DNA of 64,000 nucleotides from Pseudomonas sp. 8O. Its GTDB lineage: Bacteria; Pseudomonadota; Gammaproteobacteria; Pseudomonadales; Pseudomonadaceae. The DNA is taken from assembly GCF_902506495.1 (NCBI RefSeq), contig NZ_LR733264.1:1229312-1293311 (forward strand). Reading direction: 5' to 3'. Each line of letters begins with the position of its first letter. Within the stretch, counting starts at the first letter, position 1. Both the position numbers and the translations under genes were made by a program. Below, piece by piece: positions 52,731-62,497 of this stretch. The notes below the pieces were generated by a model. That model searched no databases. It saw only the letters and a program-made list of their open reading frames with translations, and had not been told where the DNA came from.

Positions 52731-54974
52731 ATGTATAAAGACCTCAAGTTTCCCGTCCTAATCGTGCACCGCGACATCAAGGCCGACACCGTGGCCGGTG
52801 ATCGCGTGCGCGCCATCGCTCAGGAGCTCACCCAGGACGGTTTCAGCATTCTGCCCACGGCGAGCGCCGCCGAGGGGCGTATTGTCGCCTCCACCCACCA
52901 TGGTCTGGCCTGCATCCTGGTGGCGGCAGAGGGAGCAGGGGAGAACAGTCGCCTGCTGCAGGACATGGTCGAGCTGATTCGCGTGGCGCGAGTGCGTGCG
53001 CCACAGTTGCCGATCTTCGCCCTGGGCGAGCAGGTCACCATCGAGAATGCGCCGGCCGAGGCCATGGCCGATCTCAACCACCTGCGCGGCATCCTCTATC
53101 TCTATGAAGACACCGTGTCCTTCCTGGCGCGGCAGGTGGCGCGTGCGGCGCACAACTACCTCGACGGCCTTCTGCCGCCGTTCTTCAAGGCGTTGGTGCA
53201 GCACACCGCGCAATCCAACTATTCGTGGCACACGCCGGGGCATGGCGGTGGCGTGGCCTACCGTAAAAGCCCGGTGGGTCAGGCCTTCCACCAGTTCTTC
53301 GGTGAGAACACGCTGCGTTCGGACCTGTCCGTATCGGTGCCGGAGCTAGGGTCATTGCTCGATCACACCGGCCCACTGGCCGAGGCCGAGGCGCGCGCAG
53401 CGCGCAACTTCGGCGCCGACCATACCTTCTTCGTGATCAACGGCACCTCGACGGCGAACAAGATCGTCTGGCATTCGATGGTCGGTCGCGACGACCTGGT
53501 GCTGGTGGACCGCAACTGCCACAAGTCGATCCTGCACTCGATCATCATGACCGGCGCGATTCCGCTTTACCTGTGCCCGGAGCGCAACGAGCTGGGAATC
53601 ATCGGGCCGATTCCGTTGAGTGAGTTCAGCAAAGAGTCGATCCAGGCCAAGATCGACGCCAGCCCGCTGGCGCGTGGCCGTGCGCCCAAGGTCAAGTTGG
53701 CGGTGGTGACCAATTCCACCTACGACGGGCTCTGCTACAACGCCGAAATGGTCAAGCAGGCGCTGGGGGATTCGGTCGAAGTACTGCACTTCGACGAGGC
53801 CTGGTACGCCTACGCCGCCTTTCACGAATTCTATGCTGGCCGCTATGGCATGGGCACCCAGTACGACGAGCGCTCGCCGCTGGTGTTCACCACCCATTCG
53901 ACGCACAAGCTGCTGGCGGCCTTCAGCCAGGCCTCGATGATTCACGTGCAGGACGGCGGGCAGCGGCAACTGGATCGTGATCGTTTCAATGAAGCCTTCA
54001 TGATGCACATTTCCACGTCGCCACAGTACGGCATCATCGCCTCGCTGGATGTGGCTTCGGCGATGATGGAAGGCCCAGCCGGTCGTTCGCTGATCCAGGA
54101 AACCTTCGACGAGGCGCTGAGCTTCCGCCGGGCATTGGCCAATGTACGGCGCAACCTGAGCGCCGAAGATTGGTGGTTCAGCATCTGGCAGCCGGGTAAG
54201 GCCGATGGTGCTGACAGCTTGGCGACTTCCGACTGGGTGTTGCAGCCGGACGCTGATTGGCATGGCTTCGGTGAAGTGGCCGATGACTATGTGCTGCTCG
54301 ATCCGATCAAGGTCACGTTGGTGATGCCCGGTCTCAATGCGGCCGGTAAACTGGAGCAGCAGGGGATTCCCGCAGCGGTGGTCAGCAAGTTCCTCTGGGA
54401 GCGCGGCTTGGTTGTGGAAAAAACCGGCCTGTACTCCTTCCTGGTGCTGTTCTCCATGGGCATCACCAAGGGCAAGTGGAGCACGCTGCTGACCGAACTG
54501 CTGGAGTTCAAGCGCAGCTACGACGCCAATCTGCCGTTGATCGACGTGTTGCCCTGCATCGCCCACGCGGGCGGTGGACGCTACCAGGGTATGGGCCTGC
54601 GAGATCTGTGCGACGCGCTGCATGGCTGCTACCGCGAAAACGCCACGGCCAAGGCGCTGAAAAGCATGTACACGGTGCTGCCCGAACTGGCGATCAAACC
54701 TGCCGATGCCTATGACCGTCTGGTGCGCGGCGAGGTCGAGGCGGTGCCCATCGACCAGTTGCTGGGACGTATCGCTGCGGTGATGCTGGTACCTTACCCG
54801 CCGGGTATTCCGTTGATCATGCCGGGCGAGCGCTTCACTGCCGCCACTCGTTCGATTCTCGACTACCTGACCTTCGCGCGGACCTTCGACCAGGCCTTCC
54901 CCGGCTTCGATATCGATGTGCACGGCTTGCAGACCGAAGCGGGGCACTATTGTGTGGACTGTCTCGTGGAGTGA
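52731..54974 (+). CDS. ldcA: Orn/Lys/Arg decarboxylase class I, probable lysine decarboxylase
   Basis: 747 aa. An N-terminal wing domain (about 1-130, response-regulator-like) is followed by the PLP fold with HFDEAWYAYAAFH and the cofactor lysine K393 in HSTHKLL. Size, sequence and position directly after dnaQ match LdcA, which in P. aeruginosa converts lysine to cadaverine, as I recall. In that genome an antiporter gene and nhaB follow; here the next gene is the dienoyl-CoA isomerase. Confidence 0.88.
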   Translation: MYKDLKFPVLIVHRDIKADTVAGDRVRAIAQELTQDGFSILPTASAAEGRIVASTHHGLACILVAAEGAGENSRLLQDMVELIRVARVRAPQLPIFALGEQVTIENAPAEAMADLNHLRGILYLYEDTVSFLARQVARAAHNYLDGLLPPFFKALVQHTAQSNYSWHTPGHGGGVAYRKSPVGQAFHQFFGENTLRSDLSVSVPELGSLLDHTGPLAEAEARAARNFGADHTFFVINGTSTANKIVWHSMVGRDDLVLVDRNCHKSILHSIIMTGAIPLYLCPERNELGIIGPIPLSEFSKESIQAKIDASPLARGRAPKVKLAVVTNSTYDGLCYNAEMVKQALGDSVEVLHFDEAWYAYAAFHEFYAGRYGMGTQYDERSPLVFTTHSTHKLLAAFSQASMIHVQDGGQRQLDRDRFNEAFMMHISTSPQYGIIASLDVASAMMEGPAGRSLIQETFDEALSFRRALANVRRNLSAEDWWFSIWQPGKADGADSLATSDWVLQPDADWHGFGEVADDYVLLDPIKVTLVMPGLNAAGKLEQQGIPAAVVSKFLWERGLVVEKTGLYSFLVLFSMGITKGKWSTLLTELLEFKRSYDANLPLIDVLPCIAHAGGGRYQGMGLRDLCDALHGCYRENATAKALKSMYTVLPELAIKPADAYDRLVRGEVEAVPIDQLLGRIAAVMLVPYPPGIPLIMPGERFTAATRSILDYLTFARTFDQAFPGFDIDVHGLQTEAGHYCVDCLVE

Positions 54975-55175
54975 ATTGACGAGGTGACTGCCGAGGGCAA
55001 GACTCTCGGTAGATCAAGCCCTTATCCGTGATACTCAAAGCGGTTGTTAACGTCCGGGGCGTGCCCTGCGTCACAGTGGCAAGCATCGACTTTTATGACG
55101 CGCTTGTTATAGTTGCTCGGTTATTAATCACAAAATTGTTACTGTGCTGCCGAGCCGCGGCTGAGGATGCCTGCC

Positions 55176-55988
55176 ATGTCCGACTACAAAGCCTTCCGCG
55201 TCGAGCTGGCGGACAAGATCGCCCATGTGCAGATCAACCGTCCCGACAAAGTCAACGCAATGAATGCCGACTTCTGGCGCGAGATCATCGAGATCTTCCA
55301 GTGGGTTGATGACAACGATGCAGTTCGTGTCGTGGTGCTCTCCGGTGCCGGCAAACACTTCTCTTCGGGTATCGACCTGATGCTGCTGGCCTCGGTCGGT
55401 GCCCAACTGGGCAAGGACGTTGGCCGCAATGCCTCGGCGCTGCGTCGCAAGATTCTCGAGCTGCAAGCTTCCTTCAACGCTGTCGACAACTGCCGCAAGC
55501 CAGTGCTGGCTGCCATTCAGGGTTACTGCATTGGCGGCGCCATCGACTTGATCAGCGCCTGCGACATGCGTTACTCCAGCGTCGATGCGCAGTTCTCGAT
55601 CAAGGAAATCGACATGGGTATGGCCGCTGACGTCGGCACCCTGCAGCGCCTGCCACGCATCATCGGCGACGGCATGATGCGCGAGCTGGCCTTCACCGGA
55701 CGCACCATCGACGGTAACGAGGCTGCGCGCATCGGCCTGGTCAATCGCACCTACGAAAATCACGAGGCGCTGCTGGCCGGGGTGATGGAAATCGCTGCAC
55801 AAATCGCCGCCAAGTCGCCGATTGCCGTGCGTGGAACCAAGGAAATGATTCGCTATATGCGCGATCACCGGGTCGATGATGGCCTTGAATACATCGCTAC
55901 CTGGAATGCCGCCATGCTGCAGTCGGAAGACCTGCGCCTGGCCATGGCGGCGCATATGACCAAGCAGAAGCCGGAGTTCGCCGACTGA
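55176..55988 (+). CDS. Crotonase-family delta3,5-delta2,4-dienoyl-CoA isomerase (ECH1-like)
   Basis: 270 aa from ATG 55176 (GAGG 9 nt upstream; ATG 55167 is also in frame). Oxyanion-hole parts are GAGKHFSSGIDL and IQGYCIGGAID. The run IKEIDMGMAADVGTLQRLP places Glu and Asp where ECH1 isomerases have their catalytic acids, unlike ordinary enoyl-CoA hydratases, which have two Glu. It would shift the double bonds of 3,5-dienoyl-CoA during degradation of odd-position unsaturated fatty acids. Confidence 0.82.
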   Translation: MSDYKAFRVELADKIAHVQINRPDKVNAMNADFWREIIEIFQWVDDNDAVRVVVLSGAGKHFSSGIDLMLLASVGAQLGKDVGRNASALRRKILELQASFNAVDNCRKPVLAAIQGYCIGGAIDLISACDMRYSSVDAQFSIKEIDMGMAADVGTLQRLPRIIGDGMMRELAFTGRTIDGNEAARIGLVNRTYENHEALLAGVMEIAAQIAAKSPIAVRGTKEMIRYMRDHRVDDGLEYIATWNAAMLQSEDLRLAMAAHMTKQKPEFAD

Positions 55989-56025
55989 TGCCGTATTCGC
56001 TGATGTTCGCTGCGAGGCCTAGAGC

Positions 56026-57705
56026 ATGGTAAGTGGAGCCACATCCCTGAATCTGGTGCGCGACGAGCTGTTCGTCACCATGGAAGAGGCCGAGCAGAGC
56101 CTGGAGCATTTCATCGCCGAGCGGCACAACGGCAGCCTGTTGCAGCAGGCGGTGGAAAGCCTGCACCAGGTTCGCGGCACGCTCAACCTGATCGAGCTGG
56201 CCGGCGCCGAGTTGCTGGCCCAGGAAGTGCTGGATCAGGCCACTGATATTCCCGCCGGTGCTGGTGAGGAGCGCGATGCGCAGCTCTCGGCACTGAGCAA
56301 TGCCCTGCATGTGCTGCGCCGTTATCTGGAAAACGTCGACGCCCATCGCCAGGAAATGCCCGAGTTGCTGCTGCCGGCGATCAACGATTTGCGTCAGGCT
56401 GGCGCGCAGCAGCCGCTGCCGGAAAGTTTCTTCTTCAGCGTCCGCCTCGATCATGCGCGGCCACACACGGCTACCCAGCCACTCGATGGCGCGGCCAAGC
56501 TGAGCGAAGGCAAGCGCCTGCGTCACATGTATCAGGTTGGGCTGCTGGGCTTCATCCGTGAGCAGAATCCGCAGGCCAGCCTCAAGCTGATGGTGCGTGC
56601 CATGGCGCGCCTGGATAGCCTGTTCGCCAACGAGCCGCGTGGGCGCATGTGCTGGATTGGTGCTGCGGCCATCGAGGCTCAGTGCGATGGCCAGCTGCTG
56701 CCGCGCAAATCGCGCAAACAGTTGTTCTCGCGGGTGGATCGCGAACTCAAGCTGATGCTTGGTAACCCTCAGTACGAAGCGCCGCGCAGCTTGCTCAAAG
56801 AGTTGCTGTATCTGGTCGCGCTCGCTGACAGCCATGGCCCGCACACCAGCGCCATGCGCGACGTATTCGGTCTCGCGCCGCTGCCGTTCACCGATCACTT
56901 GCTGGAAGAGGAATACCGGCGCCTGGCCGGGCCGGGTCAGGCGGTGATGCGTTCGTTGTCCACGGCGATTCGCGAAGAACTGGCCAGCGTCAAGGACATG
57001 CTTGACCTGCTCGAGCGCGGCACCTTGCAAGGCGAAACCTTGGGCACTCTGCATGCGTTACTGGGCAAGCTGGCCAAGACCCTGGGCATGGTCGGTCTGA
57101 ACTCTGCCGGCAACTCGCTCGGCGCGCAGCTGCCGCTGGTTGCCGCCTGGAGCGAAGATGCGCCGCCACAGGCGGAGCAACTGCACAAGCTGGCCGATGC
57201 CGTGCTCTATGTCGAAGGCATGGTGGCCAGCCTGGAACGTGGCGAAGGTCGCGATATCAGACCGGCTCCCGTCGAGCCGGGCAATGAGGCCGACTCTTTC
57301 GCCACTCATCAGCTCAATGAAGCCCGTATCGTCGTGGTCGACGAGGCCCAGGCCGGTCTGGCTCTGGCCAAGCGCGCGATCACCGCGTATCTGGAGTCGG
57401 CTGGCGACAAGATGCACCTGTCCAACGTGCCGTTCAGCCTGCAGGCCGTGCGGGGCGGCTTGTGGTTCCTCGAGCAACGCCGAGCCGCGATGCTGGTCGG
57501 TGCCTGTGCCGACTATATCCAGGCGCGTATGCTCGAGTCCGCGCAAATGCCGTCGGAGCAGATGCTGGAAACCCTGGCTGATGCCTTGAGCAGCCTCGAA
57601 TACTACCTGGAAGCGGGCGCAGTGATGCGTCCTGAAACCCGTCCCAGCGTGCTCGACCTGGCTGAAGAAAGCGTCAAGGCACTGGGCATGCCGGTGGCGG
57701 CCTGA
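56026..57705 (+). CDS. fimL: FimL, Hpt-like scaffold homologous to the ChpA N-terminus
   Basis: 559 aa, all helical, without a CheA kinase or receiver domain. The opening resembles Hpt/ChpA N-terminal domains ([20 protein letters not shown]...[22 protein letters not shown]), but where an Hpt histidine is expected the sequence H-Q-V-R-G still carries His. In P. aeruginosa FimL (same place next to nudC, as I recall) links the Pil-Chp chemosensory system to cAMP/Vfr and twitching motility by binding FimV. It overlaps nudC by one base (TGATG). Confidence 0.85.
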   Translation: MVSGATSLNLVRDELFVTMEEAEQSLEHFIAERHNGSLLQQAVESLHQVRGTLNLIELAGAELLAQEVLDQATDIPAGAGEERDAQLSALSNALHVLRRYLENVDAHRQEMPELLLPAINDLRQAGAQQPLPESFFFSVRLDHARPHTATQPLDGAAKLSEGKRLRHMYQVGLLGFIREQNPQASLKLMVRAMARLDSLFANEPRGRMCWIGAAAIEAQCDGQLLPRKSRKQLFSRVDRELKLMLGNPQYEAPRSLLKELLYLVALADSHGPHTSAMRDVFGLAPLPFTDHLLEEEYRRLAGPGQAVMRSLSTAIREELASVKDMLDLLERGTLQGETLGTLHALLGKLAKTLGMVGLNSAGNSLGAQLPLVAAWSEDAPPQAEQLHKLADAVLYVEGMVASLERGEGRDIRPAPVEPGNEADSFATHQLNEARIVVVDEAQAGLALAKRAITAYLESAGDKMHLSNVPFSLQAVRGGLWFLEQRRAAMLVGACADYIQARMLESAQMPSEQMLETLADALSSLEYYLEAGAVMRPETRPSVLDLAEESVKALGMPVAA

Positions 57706-58529
57706 TGGTCTGGCGCAATACCTTCCTCGACCCAGCCCAGCCTGGCGGCTGGGCACTGCTCTACAACCAGCAGCACTTTCTCGCCGACAGCAATGGCGTG
57801 CTGTTCCCGCGTGATTGGGTCAAGCGCCAGGACCTGCCGATTCTCGGCGAGCAGGGTATCGGTCATTTCGGTGACGATGCCGTTTACCTGCTGCAACTCA
57901 AGCTCTCGGCGACGCTGGAGGGCTGCAGTTGGCAGAGCCTGCGTCAGTTCATGCTGCAGGGGGAAGCAGAAACCTTCCGCATGCTGGCCTATGCCGCGCA
58001 GATCGGCACCTGGTACGCCGAACATCGTTATTGCGGCAGTTGCGGTGCGCCGACGCGCCAGCTTCCTGGTGAGCGGGCGATGCGTTGCGACAGCTGCGAA
58101 TCGCAGCACTATCCGCGCATTTCTCCGAGCATGATCGTGCTGGTCACGCGGGGCGACGAGATACTCCTGGCGCGTTCGCCGCGTTTCGTCACTGGGGTCT
58201 ACAGCACCCTGGCCGGGTTCGTCGAGCCGGGCGAATCGGTGGAGCATTGCGTGGCGCGGGAAGTGCGTGAGGAAGTCGGCGTCGAGGTGCGCAACCTGCA
58301 GTACATCGGTAGCCAGGGCTGGCCGTTTCCGCATTCGCTGATGCTTGGCTTTCACGCCGAGTACGCCGGTGGCGAGATCGTCATGCAGGAAGACGAAATC
58401 GAGGATGCGCGTTGGTTCCGTGTCGATGAGTTGCCACCGCTGCCTGCGTCGCGCTCCATCGCTCGCCATCTGATCGATCTTTACGTGGCGCGCCGGTTGG
58501 GATTGCCCGAGCCTGTGCTGCCGGCGTAG
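57705..58529 (+). CDS. nudC: NAD(H) pyrophosphatase / NAD-capped RNA decapping Nudix hydrolase
   Basis: 274 aa. The zinc motif CGSC...CDSC (C110, C113 and a later pair) and the Nudix box GFVEPGE-x7-REVREEVG are followed by the SQPWPFPxS-type NudC motif, here SQGWPFPHS. It hydrolyses NADH to NMNH and AMP and removes NAD caps from RNA. Its start overlaps the fimL stop, so they are co-translated. Confidence 0.95.
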   Translation: MVWRNTFLDPAQPGGWALLYNQQHFLADSNGVLFPRDWVKRQDLPILGEQGIGHFGDDAVYLLQLKLSATLEGCSWQSLRQFMLQGEAETFRMLAYAAQIGTWYAEHRYCGSCGAPTRQLPGERAMRCDSCESQHYPRISPSMIVLVTRGDEILLARSPRFVTGVYSTLAGFVEPGESVEHCVAREVREEVGVEVRNLQYIGSQGWPFPHSLMLGFHAEYAGGEIVMQEDEIEDARWFRVDELPPLPASRSIARHLIDLYVARRLGLPEPVLPA

Positions 58530-58541
58530 AGCACTTCATGC

Positions 58542-58595
58542 AGGAGCGCTTCAGGCGCGAACCTCTCCGATCATTTCGAGGCTGAAGCCGCTCCT
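58542..58595. repeat. REPIN-like pair of inverted REP sequences
   Basis: AGGAGCGCTTCAGG (58542-58555) and GCTGAAGCCGCTCCT (58581-58595) are near reverse complements facing each other around a 25-nt spacer with its own short symmetry. This is the usual form of Pseudomonas REPIN elements. It lies between the converging nudC and TSUP genes. Confidence 0.75.
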
Positions 58596-58620
58596 ACGTG
58601 GTCCCGGATGGCCCGCCGAA

Positions 58621-59400
58621 TCAGCCAAACCAGTGCTGCCAGACCAGGCGTGCGGTCAATGCCAATACCACCGTAATGAATACCGGGCGGATAAACTTCG
58701 AACCGCCCTTGATCGCTGTGCGTGCACCGAGAAAGGCGCCGACCATCAACGCGGCGCCCATGGTCAGACCGAGCACCCAGGCGACCTGGCCGAAGGCGAT
58801 GAACACGGCCAGCGCCGCCGCGTTGCTGACGAAGTTCATGGTGCGCGCCACACCGCTGGCACGCACCAGATCCAGTGGGTACATGAGCAGGCTGCTGACC
58901 GTCCAGAACGCGCCGGTGCCAGGGCCCGCCACTCCATCGTAGAGTCCCAGGCCAAGCCCTTGCGGCCATTGCCGGCCGCGCGCGATCGGCAGGTCGTGTT
59001 CGGCGGGTGCTTCTGGCATGCGTCCGAACAGCAGGTAAACACCGCAGGCGAAGACAATCACGGGCAGCATCTGGTTGAGCCAGGCGGCCGGCATCCAGTG
59101 TGCGATCACGGCGCCGAGCAGGGCGCCGATCAGGGTCGCCAGCAAAGCGTTGCGCCATTGCTTCGGATCGAACAGCTTGCGGCGATAGAACGTCAAAGCT
59201 GCAGTGCCGGAGCCGAAGGTGGCGCACAACTTGTTGGTGCCCAGCACCAGATGTGGCGGCAAACCTGCGGTAAGCAGGGCTGGGATGGTCAGCAAGCCGC
59301 CGCCACCGGCAATAGCGTCTATGAAGCCGGCGATGAAAGCGACCAGGGCGAGAATGGCCAGCGTGCTGGGATCGATGGCGAGCTCGAGAGCGAATGGCAT
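58621..59400 (-). CDS. TSUP (TauE/SafE) family membrane transporter
   Basis: 259 aa from ATG 59400 with seven or eight hydrophobic segments. The family signature is in GFIDAIAGGGGLLTIPALL and the duplicated GLYDGVAGPGTGAF. Members move sulfite, sulfonates or other organic acids across the inner membrane; the substrate here is unknown. No clear ribosome site precedes the start. Confidence 0.85.
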   Translation of the reverse strand: MPFALELAIDPSTLAILALVAFIAGFIDAIAGGGGLLTIPALLTAGLPPHLVLGTNKLCATFGSGTAALTFYRRKLFDPKQWRNALLATLIGALLGAVIAHWMPAAWLNQMLPVIVFACGVYLLFGRMPEAPAEHDLPIARGRQWPQGLGLGLYDGVAGPGTGAFWTVSSLLMYPLDLVRASGVARTMNFVSNAAALAVFIAFGQVAWVLGLTMGAALMVGAFLGARTAIKGGSKFIRPVFITVVLALTARLVWQHWFG

Positions 59401-59501
59401 ATAAAGTGTCGACTTGTGGGCGAGTGCGCAGCCTGCCGGCTGTTCGTCGTGGGGAGAGCTGCGCATAATGCCGGGATTTCGTCAGAGAAGGAACGCAATC
59501 G

Positions 59502-60149
59502 ATGCAATACGACGGGTTGGCCTGGGCCGTGGCGCTGCTGGCCGTATTGGTGCTGCTGGTGGCATTGCGCATTCTGCTCAATACGGGCTGGTTCCTAGGC
59601 TGGTTGCGTGGCACCTGTGGTCTGGCATTTCTAGCCCTGGCCGGCCTGGTCGGTCTGGTGGCTTACGATCTGTATGCCTACGAGCCGCTGCAGCCGGGCA
59701 AGCCGCTGGTAACGCTGAGCTTCAAGGCCGATGGTCCGCAGCGTTATCAGGTGACGTTGCTCGAAGGAGGGCGCGAGCGCACGGTCACGCTCGAGGGCGA
59801 CATGTGGCAACTCGACGGTCGCCTGATTCGCTGGAAAGGCCTGGCCGAGCTGATAGGACTTGAGCCGGGTTACCGCCTTGAGCGTCTGTCCGGGCGTTTT
59901 CTGGCCATCGAGCAGCAGGCGTTGGCGCAACATGGTCGCGTGCAGTTGGCTGAAAGCCCCTACGGTGTGGACCTGTGGCGCTGGTTGCGCCTGAATCAGC
60001 GCGATTTGCTGCTGTTCGACCCGCAGGCATTGCGTGTCACCTACCTGCCGATTGCCGCCGATGCTGTTTACAGCGTCAGCCTGACGCCGACCGGCCTGCT
60101 GGCCGAACCCATGAACCCCGCCGCCGAAGCCGCGCTTAAGGATTGGTAG
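59502..60149 (+). CDS. Uncharacterised membrane protein with two N-terminal helices
   Basis: 215 aa. Two hydrophobic helices (about 8-28, 33-55) are followed by a soluble domain of about 150 residues with many beta-strand-like segments (PLVTLSFKADGPQRYQVTLL, LSGRFLAIEQQ), most probably periplasmic. Homologues are annotated as multidrug or cation transport proteins, but nothing visible supports that. It is conserved next to the TSUP gene in Pseudomonas, as I recall. I do not recognise a function. Confidence 0.7.
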   Translation: MQYDGLAWAVALLAVLVLLVALRILLNTGWFLGWLRGTCGLAFLALAGLVGLVAYDLYAYEPLQPGKPLVTLSFKADGPQRYQVTLLEGGRERTVTLEGDMWQLDGRLIRWKGLAELIGLEPGYRLERLSGRFLAIEQQALAQHGRVQLAESPYGVDLWRWLRLNQRDLLLFDPQALRVTYLPIAADAVYSVSLTPTGLLAEPMNPAAEAALKDW

Positions 60150-60166
60150 CGGCCGGGCGGGTGGAT

Positions 60167-60192
60167 GTAGGGTGGGCTTTAGCCCACCCTAC
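60167..60192. repeat. Palindromic repeat, copy 1
   Basis: Two perfect 12-nt arms (GTAGGGTGGGCT and its complement) around TT, 18 nt after the membrane-protein stop. It shares its core with a second copy about 90 nt further on. Confidence 0.85.
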
Positions 60193-60205
60193 AAAAATTG
60201 ATGAA

Positions 60206-60248
60206 CCTCTCCCGCTTGATGGGGAGGGTGCGTGAAGGGCGGGAGAGG
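60206..60248. repeat. Inverted repeat CCTCTCCCGC / GCGGGAGAGG
   Basis: Ten-base arms at 60206-60215 and 60239-60248 are perfect complements, with a purine-rich loop that repeats GGGAGG. It sits between the two palindromic repeat copies. Confidence 0.65.
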
Positions 60249-60277
60249 GGAGCGAAGTTGGCGTTCACCTCGGTGCT

Positions 60278-60348
60278 GTAGGGTGGGCTTTAGCCCACCG
60301 CGATCTTCATTGGTGGGCTAAAGCGGAGCGCCGCCCAGCACACCCTAC
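60278..60348. repeat. Palindromic repeat, copy 2 with extended structure
   Basis: It begins with the same GTAGGGTGGGCTTTAGCCCA core as copy 1 and ends with CACCCTAC. In between lies GGTGGGCTAAAGC, an inverted form of the core. The whole 71-nt unit can fold as a long branched hairpin. Confidence 0.75.
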
Positions 60349-60377
60349 AATTGCGCTGCGCTAGGCCTATCCTGTTT

Positions 60378-60409
60378 ACGACAAAGGCACCCTGAGGTGC
60401 CTTTGTCGT
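60378..60409. terminator. Terminator-like hairpin after the minus-strand SDR
   Basis: A perfect 14-bp stem (ACGACAAAGGCACC and its complement) with a 4-nt loop lies 16 nt beyond the SDR stop. The 3' tail on the minus strand has few T residues, so termination may be partial. Confidence 0.65.
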
Positions 60410-60424
60410 TTATGCCGTCTGGCC

Positions 60425-61192
60425 TCAGGAGAGGAAGCCGCCGTCCACGTTCAGTGCCACGCCGGTGGTGTAGCTGGACGCTTCGCTGGCCAGGTACAGC
60501 ACCGCGCCGGCCATCTCGCTCGGGTCTGCCACGCGCTTGAGCGGGATGCGCTGCAGGGCGATGTTGAGGATCGCGTCGTTCTTGGTCAGTGCCGAGGCGA
60601 ACTTGGTGTCGGTCAGGCCCGGTAGCAGAGCGTTGCAGCGAATGCCGAACTGCGCGCACTCCTTGGCGAACACCTTGGTCATGCTGATCACCGCGGCCTT
60701 GGTCACCGAGTAGATGCCCTGGAATTCGCCCGGCGAGACGCCATTGATGGAGGCGACGTTGATGATCGAGCCACCACCGCCTGCCTTCATCAATTTGCCG
60801 CCTTCGATGGACATGAAGTAGTAGCCGCGAATGTTCACGTCCACGGTTTTCTGGAACGCGCCCAGGTCGGTATCCAGTACGTTGCAGAACTGCGGGTTGG
60901 TGGCTGCGTTGTTGACCAGGATGTCGAGACGGCCGAACTGTTCCTTGATCTGTGCGAAGACCTGGGTGATCTGCTCCATTTCGCCGATGTGGCAGGCGAT
61001 GGCGGTGGCCTTGCCGCCCTCGGCAGTGATGGCATCGGCCACGGCCTGGCAGCCCTCGATCTTGCGGCTGGAGACGATCACGTGGGCGCCTTGCTGGGCC
61101 AGTAGTTTGGCAATTGCCTCGCCGATGCCGCGACTGGCGCCGGAAACGAAGGCGATCTTGCCATCGAGGTCGAACAGTTGGGTCTTGGACAT
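60425..61192 (-). CDS. Short-chain dehydrogenase/reductase of a phosphotransferase-linked operon
   Basis: 255 aa, classical SDR: SGASRGIG (17-24), NNAA (94-97), and Y161-x3-K165. The VVSSRK-type residues after strand 2 favour NADP(H). It starts 17 nt after the phosphotransferase gene on the same strand. With that gene and the SCP2 protein nearby it may oxidise or reduce a hydroxyacyl-CoA; the substrate is unknown. Confidence 0.85.
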   Translation of the reverse strand: MSKTQLFDLDGKIAFVSGASRGIGEAIAKLLAQQGAHVIVSSRKIEGCQAVADAITAEGGKATAIACHIGEMEQITQVFAQIKEQFGRLDILVNNAATNPQFCNVLDTDLGAFQKTVDVNIRGYYFMSIEGGKLMKAGGGGSIINVASINGVSPGEFQGIYSVTKAAVISMTKVFAKECAQFGIRCNALLPGLTDTKFASALTKNDAILNIALQRIPLKRVADPSEMAGAVLYLASEASSYTTGVALNVDGGFLS

Positions 61193-61208
61193 TGTAATTA
61201 CCCCGGGG

Positions 61209-62276
61209 TTAGAGAGTGGATTTGCCGATGACTTGCAGGCTCATCTGCTCCAGCAGCTTGTTCATCTGAATGAACTGGGCGAAGCGTTTGTCCTGGGTCT
61301 GGCCGTGATAGAAGCGGTAGTAGATCTGCTGCACGATGCCGGCCAGACGGAACAGGCCATAGGTGTAGTAGAAGTCGAAACTCTTGATTTCGATGCCGGC
61401 TTTTTCGGCGTAGTAGTCGACGAACTGCTGGCGGGTAAGCATGCCTGGCGCGTTGCTCGGCTGGCGACGCATCAGTTGCACCGGAGCCGGGTCACCGGCT
61501 TCGATCCAATAGGCCAGGGTGTTGCCCAGGTCCATCAGCGGGTCGCCGATGGTGGTCATCTCCCAGTCGAGCACGCCGATGATCTGCATCGGGTTGTTCG
61601 GGTCGAGGATCACGTTGTCGAAGCGGTAGTCGTTGTGCACGATGCCGGGCTTGTGGTGATCTGCCGGCATCTTGTCATTCAACCAGGCCTTGACCGGCTC
61701 CCAGGTCGGCGCGTCCGGGGTCAGGGCTTTCTCGTAGCGCTCGCTCCAGCCCTTGATCTGACGCCCGACATAGCCCTCGGGTTTGCCCAGGTCACCCAGG
61801 CCGCAGGCGCTGTAATCGACGTTATGCAACTCCACCAGTTTGTCGATGAAGCTCTTGCACAGCGCGCTGGTCTGTTCGGCGCTGAAGTTCAGCTCGGCCG
61901 GCATCTCCGAGCGCAGGATGATGCCCTTGACCCGCTCCATCACGTAGAACTCGGCGCCGATCACCGACTCGTCGGTGCAGTGCATGTAAGCCTTGGGGCA
62001 GTAGGGGAAGCCGGCGTTGAGCTGATTGAGAATGCGGTACTCGCGGCCCATGTCATGGGCTGACTTGGCCTTGTGGCCAAAGGGCGGGCGGCGCAGGACG
62101 AATTCCTGCTGCGGGTACTCGATCAGGTAGGTCAGGTTTGAAGCACCGCCGGGGAACTGGCTGATCTTGGCTACGCCGCTCAGGCCTGGAATATTGGCTT
62201 TCAGATAAGCGTCGATGACGTCAGCGTCGAGTTCTTCGCCGGTGCGGATACGGGTGGATTGGTCGGTGAGCGCCAT
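61209..62276 (-). CDS. APH-fold phosphotransferase, ACAD10/11- and LvaA-like
   Basis: 355 aa with the aminoglycoside-phosphotransferase/choline kinase fold. The catalytic loop is VHNDYRFDNVILD and the metal-binding loop LDWEMTTIGDP. The sequence matches the kinase domain found in ACAD10/ACAD11 and LvaA, which phosphorylate 4-hydroxyacyl-CoAs as a step in their degradation. A role in 4-hydroxy acid use is therefore likely; antibiotic modification is not. Confidence 0.82.
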   Translation of the reverse strand: MALTDQSTRIRTGEELDADVIDAYLKANIPGLSGVAKISQFPGGASNLTYLIEYPQQEFVLRRPPFGHKAKSAHDMGREYRILNQLNAGFPYCPKAYMHCTDESVIGAEFYVMERVKGIILRSEMPAELNFSAEQTSALCKSFIDKLVELHNVDYSACGLGDLGKPEGYVGRQIKGWSERYEKALTPDAPTWEPVKAWLNDKMPADHHKPGIVHNDYRFDNVILDPNNPMQIIGVLDWEMTTIGDPLMDLGNTLAYWIEAGDPAPVQLMRRQPSNAPGMLTRQQFVDYYAEKAGIEIKSFDFYYTYGLFRLAGIVQQIYYRFYHGQTQDKRFAQFIQMNKLLEQMSLQVIGKSTL

Positions 62277-62306
62277 GCTTATCCCTTCTGCTTATGATGG
62301 GTGCCC

Positions 62307-62325
62307 TAGATAATTGGTTAATCTA
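62307..62325. promoter_or_regulatory. Imperfect palindrome upstream of the phosphotransferase gene
   Basis: TAGATAA...TTAATCTA forms a 19-nt near-palindrome 30 nt upstream of the ATG at 62276. Its size and place fit a TetR-type operator, but no regulator gene is near. Confidence 0.35.
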
Positions 62326-62442
62326 ATGCTGCACTCAGGCTGTCACAAGCAATACGCGCCGTTATAGGCGGGCGTGTTGCACCTCGATCAAACTGCCTGA
62401 TCAGTCATTTCGGTTTGTCATCTTGGCCGCAAATCACGGGCA

Positions 62443-62473
62443 AAAAAAACCGGAGTGCCAGGACTCCGGTTTT
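62443..62473 (-). terminator. Rho-independent terminator after the SCP2 gene
   Basis: A 10-bp stem AAACCGGAGT/ACTCCGGTTT with a 6-nt loop. On the minus strand it ends in a run of eight T residues, 25 nt beyond the SCP2 stop. Confidence 0.85.
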
Positions 62474-62497
62474 CGTGTTTTGCGCTCAGCTCGCCGA

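Noticed and set aside
54975..55175. Gap between ldcA and the isomerase gene examined for a small gene or RNA.
   Set aside because: Only a weak hairpin and a possible AT-rich -10 (TATAGT) were seen; nothing strong enough to annotate.
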